DNA of 44,333 nt from an uncultured Lachnospiraceae bacterium (GTDB taxonomy: Bacteria; Bacillota; Clostridia; Lachnospirales; Lachnospiraceae). Below, one piece after another: positions 10,228-18,406 of the stretch. Under the pieces are notes generated by a model, which saw nothing but the letters and a program-made list of their open reading frames with translations, had not been told where the DNA came from and ran no database searches. The translations under genes and the position numbers were made by a program. The number at the start of each line of letters is the position of its first letter. Position 1 is the stretch's first letter. Location of the stretch: the NCBI GenBank assembly GCA_902761665.1, contig CACWLA010000011.1, forward strand, positions 1-44,333, read 5' to 3'.

Positions 10228-11013
10228 CTATTTGCCGCTGCCGGGATCTTTCCCGGCGTCTTGCTGCATTTCCCGAAGACTTGCCAGAAGCGAAGCCCGG
10301 TTCGTTTTCTTCTGCAGGTTTTCCGCGACGCTGTCAGCATTTTCCTGCTTCAGAACGTCCGGATAATTCTGTTCAAATTGAATGAGCAGCGACCGCGTTT
10401 CTTTCTCGTCTGCTGCCATCTGCGAATACAGCTGTTCAAAACGGCCATCCTGAAAGACGCTCTGAATAAAGGCCTGTGAAGATTCCGGCAGCTGGTCCCA
10501 GCTTCCGTACAGGTCTGAAACCGCTTTTTCAATCTGTTCTATCCTGAGCGGCGCTCCTTTCTTTTCATGCTCAGCGAGAATGCCGATCACATCTGACAGG
10601 TCGCTTTTATACTGCCTGCCTGAACGAAGCTTCATCGCGACAAGATATTCAGCTGAAATAGTTCGAACGGTCAGTATATTGGACCAGGTCTTATAATAGA
10701 CCGAAAACTCAGCCAGTTTGGGTGAATACGAATCGGTTTGCCTGAAATCGCTATTTAGCCAGTCGTTCGGCAGGGAGTGTCTGTCGCCAACGAGACGGAT
10801 CGCATCTTTCATGGCGGAAGAGGCGTGGATCAGCGCATCGATATCGGTCGTCATATTTCGAAAGCCGTAATTGATGAGAACCGAAGCCCCTCCAATCAAG
10901 ATCAGTTCTGCCGGCATGGCCTTCCCGACCTGTTTTCTGTATTCTTTGGCAAGTTCCTTCAGGAAATCGTCGATGTTTTCCTTCGTAAATTCAAATCTTA
11001 CGTCAGACGACAT
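10228..11013 (-). CDS. AbiEii-like nucleotidyltransferase (toxin candidate)
   Basis: A 261-residue protein with a nucleotidyltransferase core near the N terminus: the GGASVLINYG motif around residue 42, followed by TTDIDAL with the DxD pair of metal-binding aspartates. This arrangement is seen in AbiEii-type toxins and in the related DUF6036-like families. The C terminus is polar and probably helical (QKKTNRASLLASLREMQQ). Its start overlaps the end of the XRE-family gene upstream by 11 bases, so the two are co-translated as in type IV toxin-antitoxin systems. The target is unknown, and a housekeeping nucleotidyltransferase role cannot be excluded. Confidence 0.72.
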   Translation of the reverse strand: MSSDVRFEFTKENIDDFLKELAKEYRKQVGKAMPAELILIGGASVLINYGFRNMTTDIDALIHASSAMKDAIRLVGDRHSLPNDWLNSDFRQTDSYSPKLAEFSVYYKTWSNILTVRTISAEYLVAMKLRSGRQYKSDLSDVIGILAEHEKKGAPLRIEQIEKAVSDLYGSWDQLPESSQAFIQSVFQDGRFEQLYSQMAADEKETRSLLIQFEQNYPDVLKQENADSVAENLQKKTNRASLLASLREMQQDAGKDPGSGK

Positions 11014-11572
11014 TTTTCACCTCGTTTTCAATGATGTTGAAGCGAGCAAATTCGGGAATGGCTGTTTCTGCGGCGCGCTTCATGGCGGTATCATTTTTCA
11101 TCGCAGCGCAGATAGCACGGACACCGGCGGGATATATCGGCTTTTCCAGTTTGCACAGGCGCAGATCGTCATATTCATCACAGAGCGGGATGTCGTTTTC
11201 CCGGCTTAAGTAGTCCAGCATGGCAAGAAGATACAGGCTTTCCGGGTACCATTTTCTGTCATAGTAATCCCGGATCTCCTGCCGCTCAAGCGTGTCCGCG
11301 ATAAAGGCGATGTCCCCCATGCTTTTTACGCGGTGGCATACCGTACTTTTGAAATTCTCGAAGCTGGGCCGTTTGACCATGTAAGGCGCTATCAGATCTT
11401 CCATGGAAACATTCAGTGAACGGCACAGCCGATACACTGTCTCGGCGCTGCATTTTTCCAAACGCGTTCTGCCGCTCACAATATCGTTCAGCGTGGTGTA
11501 CGGAACTTCGCTTGCCTTCGCAAGACGGTACATGGACATCCGGTTTTGCCGCATGGCGTCTTGAATCGTCAT
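11003..11572 (-). CDS. XRE-family helix-turn-helix protein (antitoxin candidate)
   Basis: A 189-residue protein with an N-terminal Xre-type helix-turn-helix (residues about 8-60, including MSMYRLAKASEVPYTTLNDI) and a C-terminal domain of about 110 residues of unknown fold. The pair with the downstream nucleotidyltransferase, with 11 bases of overlap, suggests an antitoxin and autoregulator. I prefer ATG 11572 over GTG 11581 because GGGAGG then lies eight bases upstream. The promoter probably lies in the short AT-rich stretch around 11600-11630. Confidence 0.8.
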   Translation of the reverse strand: MTIQDAMRQNRMSMYRLAKASEVPYTTLNDIVSGRTRLEKCSAETVYRLCRSLNVSMEDLIAPYMVKRPSFENFKSTVCHRVKSMGDIAFIADTLERQEIRDYYDRKWYPESLYLLAMLDYLSRENDIPLCDEYDDLRLCKLEKPIYPAGVRAICAAMKNDTAMKRAAETAIPEFARFNIIENEVKNVV

Positions 11573-11687
11573 GATGAGCACCTCCCTTCTGCGAAAATTA
11601 TAACGGTATACCGATATAGTGTCAAGGCGTTGTCTGCGTTTTTTTGGACTGGTACGGAAAAGTATTAGAGGGTAACAAGACCTTCTG

Positions 11688-12107
11688 TTATGCGTGATTA
11701 CCGGTTTCTCTGCACCAACCTGCTATTTTCGCAATCAGATCCAAGGGAAGATCGTCGGAATAAGGGATCTGAATCGAACCCTTGCTGTATCGGCATCCCG
11801 CCTGATCCAGTTTTTCGGCAAAGAAAGCGACTGCTTCCGGACCGGGATACAGGCCGATATGTTTCTGGTTTGCCGCGAAATGAATGATATTGTGGCCGTT
11901 CCACCAGGTCGGCATGGACCAGGAGATCCGCTCTGCCGCATCAGGCAGTTCTTTTCGGATGGCTTCTCTGACGCGCTGAAGCTGTCCTCGGATGCCCTCA
12001 TCCTGCGCGAGGATATATTCATCTATTGTTGCCGGAGCCTTACCGCAGTAATGGCTCTGGTTTTCTTTTGTGAAAGTACGTCCGCACTTTGGGCATTTCC
12101 ACATCAT
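11688..12107 (-). CDS. DUF1801 protein with N-terminal zinc ribbon
   Basis: A 139-residue protein. Residues 4-21 carry CPKCGRTF and a later SHYC, a small zinc-ribbon-like motif. The rest resembles DUF1801/YdhG (frataxin-like fold) proteins: IDEYILAQDEGIRGQLQRVR, WSMPTWW and HIGLYPG. Relatives are sometimes described as iron chaperones, but function here is not established. GGAGG lies six bases upstream of the ATG. It stands alone between the XRE and TetR genes on the same strand. Confidence 0.78.
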   Translation of the reverse strand: MMWKCPKCGRTFTKENQSHYCGKAPATIDEYILAQDEGIRGQLQRVREAIRKELPDAAERISWSMPTWWNGHNIIHFAANQKHIGLYPGPEAVAFFAEKLDQAGCRYSKGSIQIPYSDDLPLDLIAKIAGWCRETGNHA

Positions 12108-12203
12108 GCATTACCTCCGGGAAATTCATTTTCATGCTTATCGTTCAATCATTCGGTATGATTCCGGCTCCGATCCGCTGTTTCGTGCATATCCGCAGCA
12201 CGG

Positions 12204-12779
12204 TCATGTACCCCGGATAAAGCCCGAGGTGCAGCCTTCGCAGAGAGTATACAGCAGATTGCAGAAATCTTTTTCCGGGAGCTCATAGTCTGATCGTATC
12301 CATTCTACAAGCAGATCAAGGCTTCCGCTGATCAGGAACCGGTAAATGTTCTCTTCCGTCTTTTCTTCCATCCCTGATTTGAACACAGTGTGTGCCATGG
12401 TGCTTGTCAGATCGAACATCTTTGTTCTGAAGTGAGAGTCGCTGTTTTCCAGAAGCAAGGTGCGAAACAGCTCATCATTTTTCTTTACGAAATGAAGAAA
12501 TGACATCAGACAGCCTTTGGTGTCCGAATGGGCCAGATAGGATGACCCTATGGAAACGAGATATTCGTTGACCTGTGATATCGCGTCGTTTTCCAGTTCT
12601 TCCAGAACGCTGTTTGTCTCGGCAAAGTGCTGATAAAAAGTACTGCGGTTGATCTCCGCAGCGGAACAGATGTCCGTAACGCTTATCTTTCCGGTCCGCT
12701 TGGTATGCATAAGGCTCAGAAAGGCCTGCTTTATGAGAAGCTTTGTAATACGTGAACGTTGGTTGTTTTTTGTATTCAT
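12204..12779 (-). CDS. TetR/AcrR-family regulator
   Basis: A 191-residue protein with the N-terminal TetR helix-turn-helix (residues about 10-60; ISVTDICSAAEINRSTFYQH is the recognition part) and a helical C-terminal ligand-binding domain resembling the TetR_C group found in Bacillota. It is divergent from the SDR gene at 12962, and the intergenic space contains an inverted repeat that overlaps the SDR promoter. It probably represses that gene and perhaps itself. The effector is unknown. Confidence 0.87.
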   Translation of the reverse strand: MNTKNNQRSRITKLLIKQAFLSLMHTKRTGKISVTDICSAAEINRSTFYQHFAETNSVLEELENDAISQVNEYLVSIGSSYLAHSDTKGCLMSFLHFVKKNDELFRTLLLENSDSHFRTKMFDLTSTMAHTVFKSGMEEKTEENIYRFLISGSLDLLVEWIRSDYELPEKDFCNLLYTLCEGCTSGFIRGT

Positions 12780-12831
12780 GTTCTTTCCATTATTCCTGCA
12801 TTTATTGTCATAGTGTTGGCGTATATGAAAT

Positions 12832-12879
12832 TGTCGGTTTATATGATGATTGATAAAAACGACACGGCGTTGATATAAT
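12832..12879 (+). promoter_or_regulatory. SDR promoter with overlapping operator
   Basis: Promoter TTGATA (12850-12855), 18-base spacer, TATAAT (12874-12879). An imperfect inverted repeat, TGTCGGTTTAT (12832-12842) and ATAAAAACGACA (12853-12864), covers the -35 element, the usual placement for a TetR-type repressor site. Confidence 0.7.
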
Positions 12880-12961
12880 CATAACAATGACTGGATAATA
12901 GTCAATTGAATTCTGGAAAAAACTTTAGTTTTTGCCGCGAAACGATGACGGAGGAAAGACA

Positions 12962-13825
12962 ATGAAAATCAATGTAGTGACCGGAGGCGGTACGGGAATC
13001 GGAAAAGCAGTCGCCGCCATGCTCCCGAAAGATGAACAGGTGATCATCACCGGAAGAAGAATGGATAAGCTGAACAAGGCGGTTGAGGAACTGAACGCGG
13101 CGGGGTGCAAAGCATCTGCCATGACCTGCGACGTTTCCAAACGGGAAGACGTCCGGAAGCTTGCCGAACATGCCGCCTCCCTTGGAGAGATCGATAAGGT
13201 GATCCACTGCGCAGGGATCTCCGGCTCCATGGGAAAGCGTGAAACGATCATTCGCATCAATGCCCTCGGAACCGTACATGTCAATCAGGAGTTTTATAAA
13301 GTCATGAACGGCGGCTGCATCGTCGACGTGGCCTCCGATTCCGGCTATATGCTGCCGGGGCTCATGCTGCCCGGAAAGAGAACCTATCGCCTGGCAATCT
13401 CCGATGAAGAAGCTTTTGTTCAGAAAATGGTGCGGAAGGCAAAGCTGGGAAAAGAAGAAACCAGTTCGCAGATCGCTTACATGATCTCCAAAAATTTCGT
13501 AAGGTGGTATGCCGGGTGCTGTGCCTATAAGTACATGGTGACCAAAAAGATCCGTGTGCTGTCTGTCAGCCCGGGGTTTGTCAAGACACCGATGACGGAT
13601 GCGGAACAGGGAGAAGCGACCGATACCATGCTCAGCTATACCGGCTGGAAGCGGGGCGCGGAGCCGGAAGAACTGGCGTACGTCATAACGGCGCTGGCAG
13701 ATGAACGGGCAAGATATCTGATCGGTGCGGATATCCTGTGTGACGGCGGTGCGGTAACCAACGGCTATGGGATGATGACCGCAACGAAACGGTACGATGA
13801 ATCCTCCCTGAAAGAAAACTGGTAA
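12962..13825 (+). CDS. Short-chain dehydrogenase/reductase, 3-alpha-HSD-like
   Basis: A 287-residue SDR enzyme. The cofactor motif TGGGTGIGKA is at the N terminus, an NNAG-equivalent CAGISG follows, the catalytic Ser lies in VDVASDSG, and the catalytic YxxxK is YMVTK. A long insertion lies between Ser and Tyr, an organisation I associate with the 3-alpha-hydroxysteroid dehydrogenase/carbonyl reductase group, so a steroid or bulky ketone is a possible substrate. GGAGGAAAG precedes the ATG at 12962, which is preferred over an earlier in-frame start at 12932. The promoter-operator just upstream and the divergent TetR gene suggest induction by a small molecule. Confidence 0.85.
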   Translation: MKINVVTGGGTGIGKAVAAMLPKDEQVIITGRRMDKLNKAVEELNAAGCKASAMTCDVSKREDVRKLAEHAASLGEIDKVIHCAGISGSMGKRETIIRINALGTVHVNQEFYKVMNGGCIVDVASDSGYMLPGLMLPGKRTYRLAISDEEAFVQKMVRKAKLGKEETSSQIAYMISKNFVRWYAGCCAYKYMVTKKIRVLSVSPGFVKTPMTDAEQGEATDTMLSYTGWKRGAEPEELAYVITALADERARYLIGADILCDGGAVTNGYGMMTATKRYDESSLKENW

Positions 13826-13961
13826 AGCCGGACTGGCATGAAAAGTATCGGCGGCACAAAAGTGTTCCAATAAAGCGGACGAAGTACGAAATCCCGTTGT
13901 TTTTTACTGGATTTTTGAAGGTCGGACCCTGAGTTCGGAGCCTTCCTTCTCCGCGAAAAAG

Positions 13962-14005
13962 AGGTGAGAAAACCAGGAGGAATCAAGGTTTTCTCATCTG
14001 TTTTT
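13962..14005 (+). terminator. SDR terminator
   Basis: AGGTGAGAAAACC (13962-13974) pairs with GGTTTTCTCATCT (13987-13999) with one G-T pair; GTTTTT follows. Confidence 0.8.
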
Positions 14006-14085
14006 ACTATGCAGCGTCTTCTAAACCGGTTGGTATTATAGTACAATAATTCCCGGATATCAGAAAACAATGGGGGAAAATATAA

Positions 14086-14865
14086 ATGAGTCAGCTGTAC
14101 GACAGAGCAGAGATCTACGACCTGATAGAAAGCGAAAAACGAACTGAAATCATCCGCAGGGACTGGAAACGGTTCCTCGGAGACAGAGAGATCCGTTCAC
14201 TTCTGGATGTGAGCATCGGCACAGGAGGCATGACACTGCCGCTGCAGGAGCTGGGCATTGAAGTGTACGGCTCCGACCTGAGCGAGGCCATGCTTGCCAG
14301 ATGCCGCATGAAGGCTGCCGCAAAGAACAAGGAGGTTGAACTGCGGCGCAGCGATTTCAGGGATCTTTCCTGCTGGGGAGACCGCCTTTTCGACTGTGTG
14401 GTGAGCACGGGAAATGCACTCGCATATGTGTCAAACGAAGACGTGCTGACGGCATTGGAAAGAATGGATGCCCATGTGCGTCCCGGCGGTTATCTGTGCT
14501 TCGATTCGCGAAACTGGGAATTGATACAAAGGGAAAAGCAGCGCTTTTATTTCTATGATCCGTTCTTTCACAACGGGACAAGGGTAAACCTTGTGCAGGT
14601 CTGGGATCACGATCCGGACGGATCCATCACGTTCAATCTGCTGTATACCTTCGAGCAGAATGAAAAGATCGTCCAGAGGGAGATCTTTGAAGAGCATTAT
14701 CATCCGTTTCCGCTGCGGATAGTTAAAGAAAAGCTGTCCGATCTCGGATATGAAGAACTGTCTTTACGTCCCTTCCCCTGTGATATCCCGGAGACTGACT
14801 TTGAGAAAATGGAATGGTACAGGGTCATTGCAAGAAAAACACGGGAGAACTGCATGAACCTTTAA
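14086..14865 (+). CDS. Class I SAM-dependent methyltransferase
   Basis: A 259-residue Rossmann-fold methyltransferase. Motif I is LLDVSIGTGGMTLPL (residues about 39-53), the acidic ribose-binding residue follows in VYGSDLSEAM, and motif IV is FDCVVSTGNALAYV. The overall pattern resembles glycine/sarcosine N-methyltransferase-like proteins, but the acceptor cannot be named. GGGGG lies about nine bases before the ATG. It appears to be monocistronic; the next gene is on the other strand. Confidence 0.82.
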   Translation: MSQLYDRAEIYDLIESEKRTEIIRRDWKRFLGDREIRSLLDVSIGTGGMTLPLQELGIEVYGSDLSEAMLARCRMKAAAKNKEVELRRSDFRDLSCWGDRLFDCVVSTGNALAYVSNEDVLTALERMDAHVRPGGYLCFDSRNWELIQREKQRFYFYDPFFHNGTRVNLVQVWDHDPDGSITFNLLYTFEQNEKIVQREIFEEHYHPFPLRIVKEKLSDLGYEELSLRPFPCDIPETDFEKMEWYRVIARKTRENCMNL

Positions 14866-14899
14866 GGAAAAAGCGTGAACGGCCGTGCGCACCGGCGGC

Positions 14900-15385
14900 T
14901 CATACCATCCTGATCAGTTCGTACTGACGGGTCCCGAGCCCGATCTCTTCCGCGTGGATGAGTCCGGCTTCCCATTCGGCATCGGGGTGGTTCAGGTGGA
15001 AATATTCGTGGTTGGGATCCGTATCCCAGAGCTTCTTCCGGTGTCTGTCCAGGCGGCTCCCTTCGCATACGGGCATCTTGTTGCACAGGTCCACGCAGGC
15101 CTGGTCGAGCGCGTTTTTGCGGCTGCCGACGTACAAGGTGTTGCAGTCCGTAAGGAAGGGCTTGCCGCCGTGCTCGCGGACGTAATCCGTGACGACTCTT
15201 GCATACTGAGGACGCAGATGCGCCAGATTGCCGAGTTCGCCGAAATGGATCTTGACGGCGGCGTAGCGGTCGGTAAGATCGATCTCTTCAAAACCGGCGC
15301 GCTTCATCAGACGGTGCAGTTTCTGCGGAAGCGTTTCGATAGAGGTGGCGTGAAAATCGGTAAAAAATACTTTGGACGGTTTCAT
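14900..15385 (-). CDS. DUF362 protein with an apparent internal deletion
   Basis: A 161-residue open frame. The first ~94 residues match the N-terminal part of DUF362 iron-sulfur proteins (VFFTDFHATSIETLPQKL, AVKIHFGELGNLAHLRPQY, FLTDCNTLYVGSRKNALD). The remainder matches, from memory, the extreme C terminus of the same family (ACVDLCN, HLNHPDAEWEAGLIHAE, IGLGTRQYEL). Full-length members have around 370 residues, with two 4Fe-4S ferredoxin motifs in the middle, all absent here. The join falls at Ala-Leu-Asp (about 15101-15112), a tripeptide present in both halves of the full-length family. It is probably an in-frame deletion remnant. The reading frame is intact, so I leave it as coding; function is doubtful. 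Confidence 0.65.
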   Translation of the reverse strand: MKPSKVFFTDFHATSIETLPQKLHRLMKRAGFEEIDLTDRYAAVKIHFGELGNLAHLRPQYARVVTDYVREHGGKPFLTDCNTLYVGSRKNALDQACVDLCNKMPVCEGSRLDRHRKKLWDTDPNHEYFHLNHPDAEWEAGLIHAEEIGLGTRQYELIRMV

Positions 15386-15587
15386 GGTACATACCTCCTG
15401 CCTCCATTTTGATGAACAAATGCCGTTTTTGTCAAATCGTTTTTCGGCGGAAAAATGCGATCAGTCATTGACGGATCGCCGCGAATTGTTTATTCTGCAG
15501 AAAGAGCGGTACGGCAGGCTGCGCGGGGCGAACGTTCCCCGGCAGACGGCAGGGACAGCAGCGTACCGTGAACGGAGGTGCGGACGG

Positions 15588-16220
15588 ATGAACGGAGAAG
15601 CAAAAACGCCGGAATCGACGACTCCCGGGAACACCGGGAGCATGGAGGATCTCATCCGGCGCGGCGCGGCAGTCCTGGTGCCGCTCGTCCGGGGTGAGAA
15701 CGGACCGGCGCTGCTCATGGAGGTGCGGTCCATGAACGTCTGGCAGCCGGGGGAGATCTGCTTCCCGGGCGGCCACATTGAAGAGGGGGAGACCGCGGCA
15801 GAGACTGCCTTGCGCGAGACGGAGGAAGAACTCGGCATCCCGGCTTCTTCGGTCAAGGTGCTGAAGGAACTGGCGCCGGAACTGCACCGGGAAGGCCGCA
15901 TGCGCGTGTATCCGGTACTGGCGGAGATCGAAGGGTTTGACCCGGGGAGGCTTACCCTGCGCCGGGAGGAGGTTGCGGAGGTCTTTGCCCTGCCGCTCGC
16001 CTGGCTCCTCGCACAGGAACCGGAAATGTACGAAATGAGCGATCCCGAAAGCCCGGACATGCCCGGAAAGCTGAAAAACTACCTGGCCCATTACCCGCCC
16101 ATCCCGAAGAACAGAACGACGCCTTACTGGGAGTACGGACCCTACGGGATCTGGGGCCTCACGGCGCGCATCCTCGTGAAAGTGCGGGACCATTTCCGAA
16201 AAGAAGAGACGGCTCATTGA
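15588..16220 (+). CDS. Nudix hydrolase, CoA pyrophosphatase type
   Basis: A 210-residue Nudix protein. The Nudix box GGHIEEGETAAETALRETEE-ELGI is complete, preceded by the upstream signature LLMEVRSMNVWQPGEICFPGG typical of the CoA-diphosphatase (NudL/UPF0035) group, so it probably cleaves CoA or acyl-CoA to 3',5'-ADP and phosphopantetheine. ATG 15588 is selected because GGAGGTG lies seven bases upstream; an in-frame extension back to 15372 would overlap the divergent DUF362 gene. The stop codon lies inside the loop of its own terminator hairpin. Confidence 0.85.
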   Translation: MNGEAKTPESTTPGNTGSMEDLIRRGAAVLVPLVRGENGPALLMEVRSMNVWQPGEICFPGGHIEEGETAAETALRETEEELGIPASSVKVLKELAPELHREGRMRVYPVLAEIEGFDPGRLTLRREEVAEVFALPLAWLLAQEPEMYEMSDPESPDMPGKLKNYLAHYPPIPKNRTTPYWEYGPYGIWGLTARILVKVRDHFRKEETAH

Positions 16221-16234
16221 GAGCCGTCTTTTTT
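16207..16234 (+). terminator. Nudix gene terminator
   Basis: AGACGGCTC (16207-16215), loop ATTGA, GAGCCGTCT (16221-16229), then a T-run. The loop contains the TGA stop of the Nudix gene. Confidence 0.88.
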
Positions 16235-16245
16235 CATGATTGGAT

Positions 16246-16275
16246 TTGATTATTGGGGCATATCTGTGCTAAAAT
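16246..16275 (+). promoter_or_regulatory. Likely msrA promoter
   Basis: TTGATT (16246-16251), 18-base spacer, TAAAAT (16270-16275), about 40 bases upstream of the msrA start. Confidence 0.6.
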
Positions 16276-16314
16276 ATCCTAAAAAGAGACGATCATGCAA
16301 AAAAAGGGGAAATC

Positions 16315-16803
16315 ATGAAAACGATCTATCTTGCGGGAGGCTGTTTCTGGGGTGTCCAGCGCTATTTCGATCAGTTTGACGGCGTAAGGGAGACGGAAGT
16401 CGGCTATGCGAACGGGCCGGATCACGCGCCGAGTTATCAGGAGGTCTGCAAAAACAGCGGTCACGCGGAAACCGTGAAAATCGTCTACGACGAAGACCGG
16501 ATCGGGACGGAGGCGCTCCTGGACTTTTACTTTAACGTGATCGATCCGCTCTCCGTGAACCGGCAGGGCCATGACGAAGGCATCCAGTACCGCACGGGGA
16601 TCTTTTATGACGACGAAACGCTCCTTCCGGCCATCCGCACCGTCTATGCACGCGAGGAAGAGAAGGCGGGGCAGAAGCTTGCCGTCGTCGTTGAACCGTT
16701 GAAGAATTTTTACTCCGCGGAAGAATACCACCAGAAATATCTGGAGAAAAACCCGGGCGGCTACTGCCACATCCCGGACAGCTATTTCCATCTGAACGAA
16801 TAA
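16315..16803 (+). CDS. msrA: Peptide-methionine (S)-S-oxide reductase MsrA
   Basis: A 162-residue MsrA. The catalytic cysteine lies in GGCFWG near residue 10, and the family signatures GYANGPDHAPSYQEVC, HAETVKIVYD, DPLSVNRQGHD and YHQKYLEKNP are all present. It reduces methionine-S-sulfoxide in proteins, a repair role in oxidative stress. No MsrB domain is fused and no msrB is visible nearby. It starts a run of plus-strand genes through 20.2 kb. Confidence 0.96.
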   Translation: MKTIYLAGGCFWGVQRYFDQFDGVRETEVGYANGPDHAPSYQEVCKNSGHAETVKIVYDEDRIGTEALLDFYFNVIDPLSVNRQGHDEGIQYRTGIFYDDETLLPAIRTVYAREEEKAGQKLAVVVEPLKNFYSAEEYHQKYLEKNPGGYCHIPDSYFHLNE

Positions 16804-16844
16804 GCGGCAAAGAGGCCGCGGAACCTTGCTCCGGAGGAGACCGC

Positions 16845-17504
16845 ATGCAGATCTTACAATATCCGATGCTGGCCATGTTCGTCCTGGCGACGACGGTCCA
16901 TCTGAACGCATCCCTGAAACAGAATAAAATGCTGCGGAACAAGACCAAGCCGTTCATCCTGATCGGTCTCATGGGCTTTTATCTCGGTGCGGCGAATCCG
17001 GTCATCCTGTCCGTCGTCCTGGCCCTCTTTTTCTCCTGGCTCGGCGACATGCTGCTGATCCCGAAGGGGACGAAATGGTTCACGGCCGGCGGCATTGCCT
17101 TCATGGTGAGCCACGCCTTCTTCATTCTGAGTTACGTGCAGGATACCGATTTCGGGAAGATCCCGCTGGCGGTCCTCATCCTGCTGCCTGCGGCCTTCAT
17201 TGCCGCGTCGCTCGTCATTTTCCGCTTTCTGCGGCCGCATCTGCCGAAGGGCCTGTTCTACCCGATGCTGTTCTACCTGATCTTAAACGGCGCGATGAAC
17301 TGCTTCGCCTGGTTCCGCGCGATCACGGTGGGCGGCGCCGCAGGCATCATCACCGCAGTCGGCGCATTGCTGTTCTTCGTGTCCGACTCGTCGCTTTTCT
17401 TCGTGCGCTTCCATAAGGACAGCCGCCTGAAGACACATTTCCTGGTCATGCTGACCTACTCGCTCGGTGAATTCCTGATCATCTTAGGCCTGATCCTGAG
17501 ATAG
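16845..17504 (+). CDS. YhhN/TMEM86-family membrane protein
   Basis: A 219-residue integral membrane protein with about seven to eight hydrophobic segments. The conserved YhhN features are visible: KTKPFILIG near residue 35, FFSWLGDMLLI near 63 and VSDSSLFFVRF near 178. The eukaryotic relative TMEM86 is a lysoplasmalogenase; bacterial function is less certain, but a lipid-related role fits the downstream diacylglycerol kinase-like gene. GGAGGAG precedes the ATG. Confidence 0.82.
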   Translation: MQILQYPMLAMFVLATTVHLNASLKQNKMLRNKTKPFILIGLMGFYLGAANPVILSVVLALFFSWLGDMLLIPKGTKWFTAGGIAFMVSHAFFILSYVQDTDFGKIPLAVLILLPAAFIAASLVIFRFLRPHLPKGLFYPMLFYLILNGAMNCFAWFRAITVGGAAGIITAVGALLFFVSDSSLFFVRFHKDSRLKTHFLVMLTYSLGEFLIILGLILR

Positions 17505-17530
17505 GCGATCGATAAATAAGGAGGTCCGAT

Positions 17531-18361
17531 ATGAAATATTACCTGTACAATCCGCTGGCCAACAACGGGATCCTGCCCGGTGTTTCCCTCGAGGAGCTGA
17601 AAAAGACCGGCGCGCAGCCAATCGACGCAACGAAGATCGATTACGCGGAGTTCTTCGGAAAGCTCGAACCGGAGGATGAGGTGGTGATGGTCGGCGGGGA
17701 CGGCACGATCAACCATCTGATCAATCACGTGGACTGCGAAAACCTGAAGAACAACGTCTATCTGCTCGGAAACGGCAGCGGCAACGACTTCCTGAACGAC
17801 ATCGGCGAAAAGCCCGGCAGGGAGATCCTGCTGAACAAATATCTGAAGAACCTGCCGACCGTGCGCGTGAACGGCTTGGAAAGGAAATACATCAACAACA
17901 TGGGCTTCGGCATCGACGGCTACTGCTGCGAGGTCGCGGACGAGATCAAGGCGAAGACCCCGGGCAAGAAGATCAACTACACGGCAATCGCGATCAAAGG
18001 CCTCCTGTTCTTCTTCAAGCCCTGCCATGCCGTGGTCGAAGTGGACGGCGTAAAGCGCGAATTCGACAACGTCTGGCTTGCGCCGGCCATGAAAGGCCGC
18101 TACTACGGCGGCGGCATGATGATCGCGCCCGGCCAGGACCGCTTCTCCGACAAACTGACGGTCGTGGTCTATGCCTGCAGGTCGAAACTGAAGACCCTGA
18201 TCAATTTCCCGAAGATCTTCGAAGGCAAGCATGTGGAACTGACCGACATGACCACGGTCATTACCGGCAACAAGGTGCACGTCAGGTTCTCCCGTCCCTG
18301 TGCGGCGCAGATCGACGGCGACACCGTGCTGAACGTAAGTGAATACGAGGCGGAACTGTAA
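17531..18361 (+). CDS. Diacylglycerol kinase-family lipid kinase
   Basis: A 276-residue protein with the catalytic domain of the diacylglycerol/sphingosine kinase family. The nucleotide-binding motif VVMVGGDGTINHLI is at about residues 51-64 and LGNGSGNDF follows near residue 79. The C-terminal half holds the beta-sandwich (KYINNMGFGIDG, GGGMMIAPGQDR). It probably phosphorylates a lipid or a related small molecule with ATP at the membrane surface. AAGGAGG lies upstream; the gap to the preceding gene is only 26 bases. Confidence 0.85.
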   Translation: MKYYLYNPLANNGILPGVSLEELKKTGAQPIDATKIDYAEFFGKLEPEDEVVMVGGDGTINHLINHVDCENLKNNVYLLGNGSGNDFLNDIGEKPGREILLNKYLKNLPTVRVNGLERKYINNMGFGIDGYCCEVADEIKAKTPGKKINYTAIAIKGLLFFFKPCHAVVEVDGVKREFDNVWLAPAMKGRYYGGGMMIAPGQDRFSDKLTVVVYACRSKLKTLINFPKIFEGKHVELTDMTTVITGNKVHVRFSRPCAAQIDGDTVLNVSEYEAEL

Positions 18362-18406
18362 CACCAAAACCGCAGCGGCACAAAATAAACTTTACAGGAG
18401 GCGGAC

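Noticed and set aside
12902-13870. 322-residue minus-strand frame opposite the SDR gene
   Set aside because: The plus-strand SDR product carries all catalytic motifs and a promoter-operator; the opposite frame has no recognisable domain.
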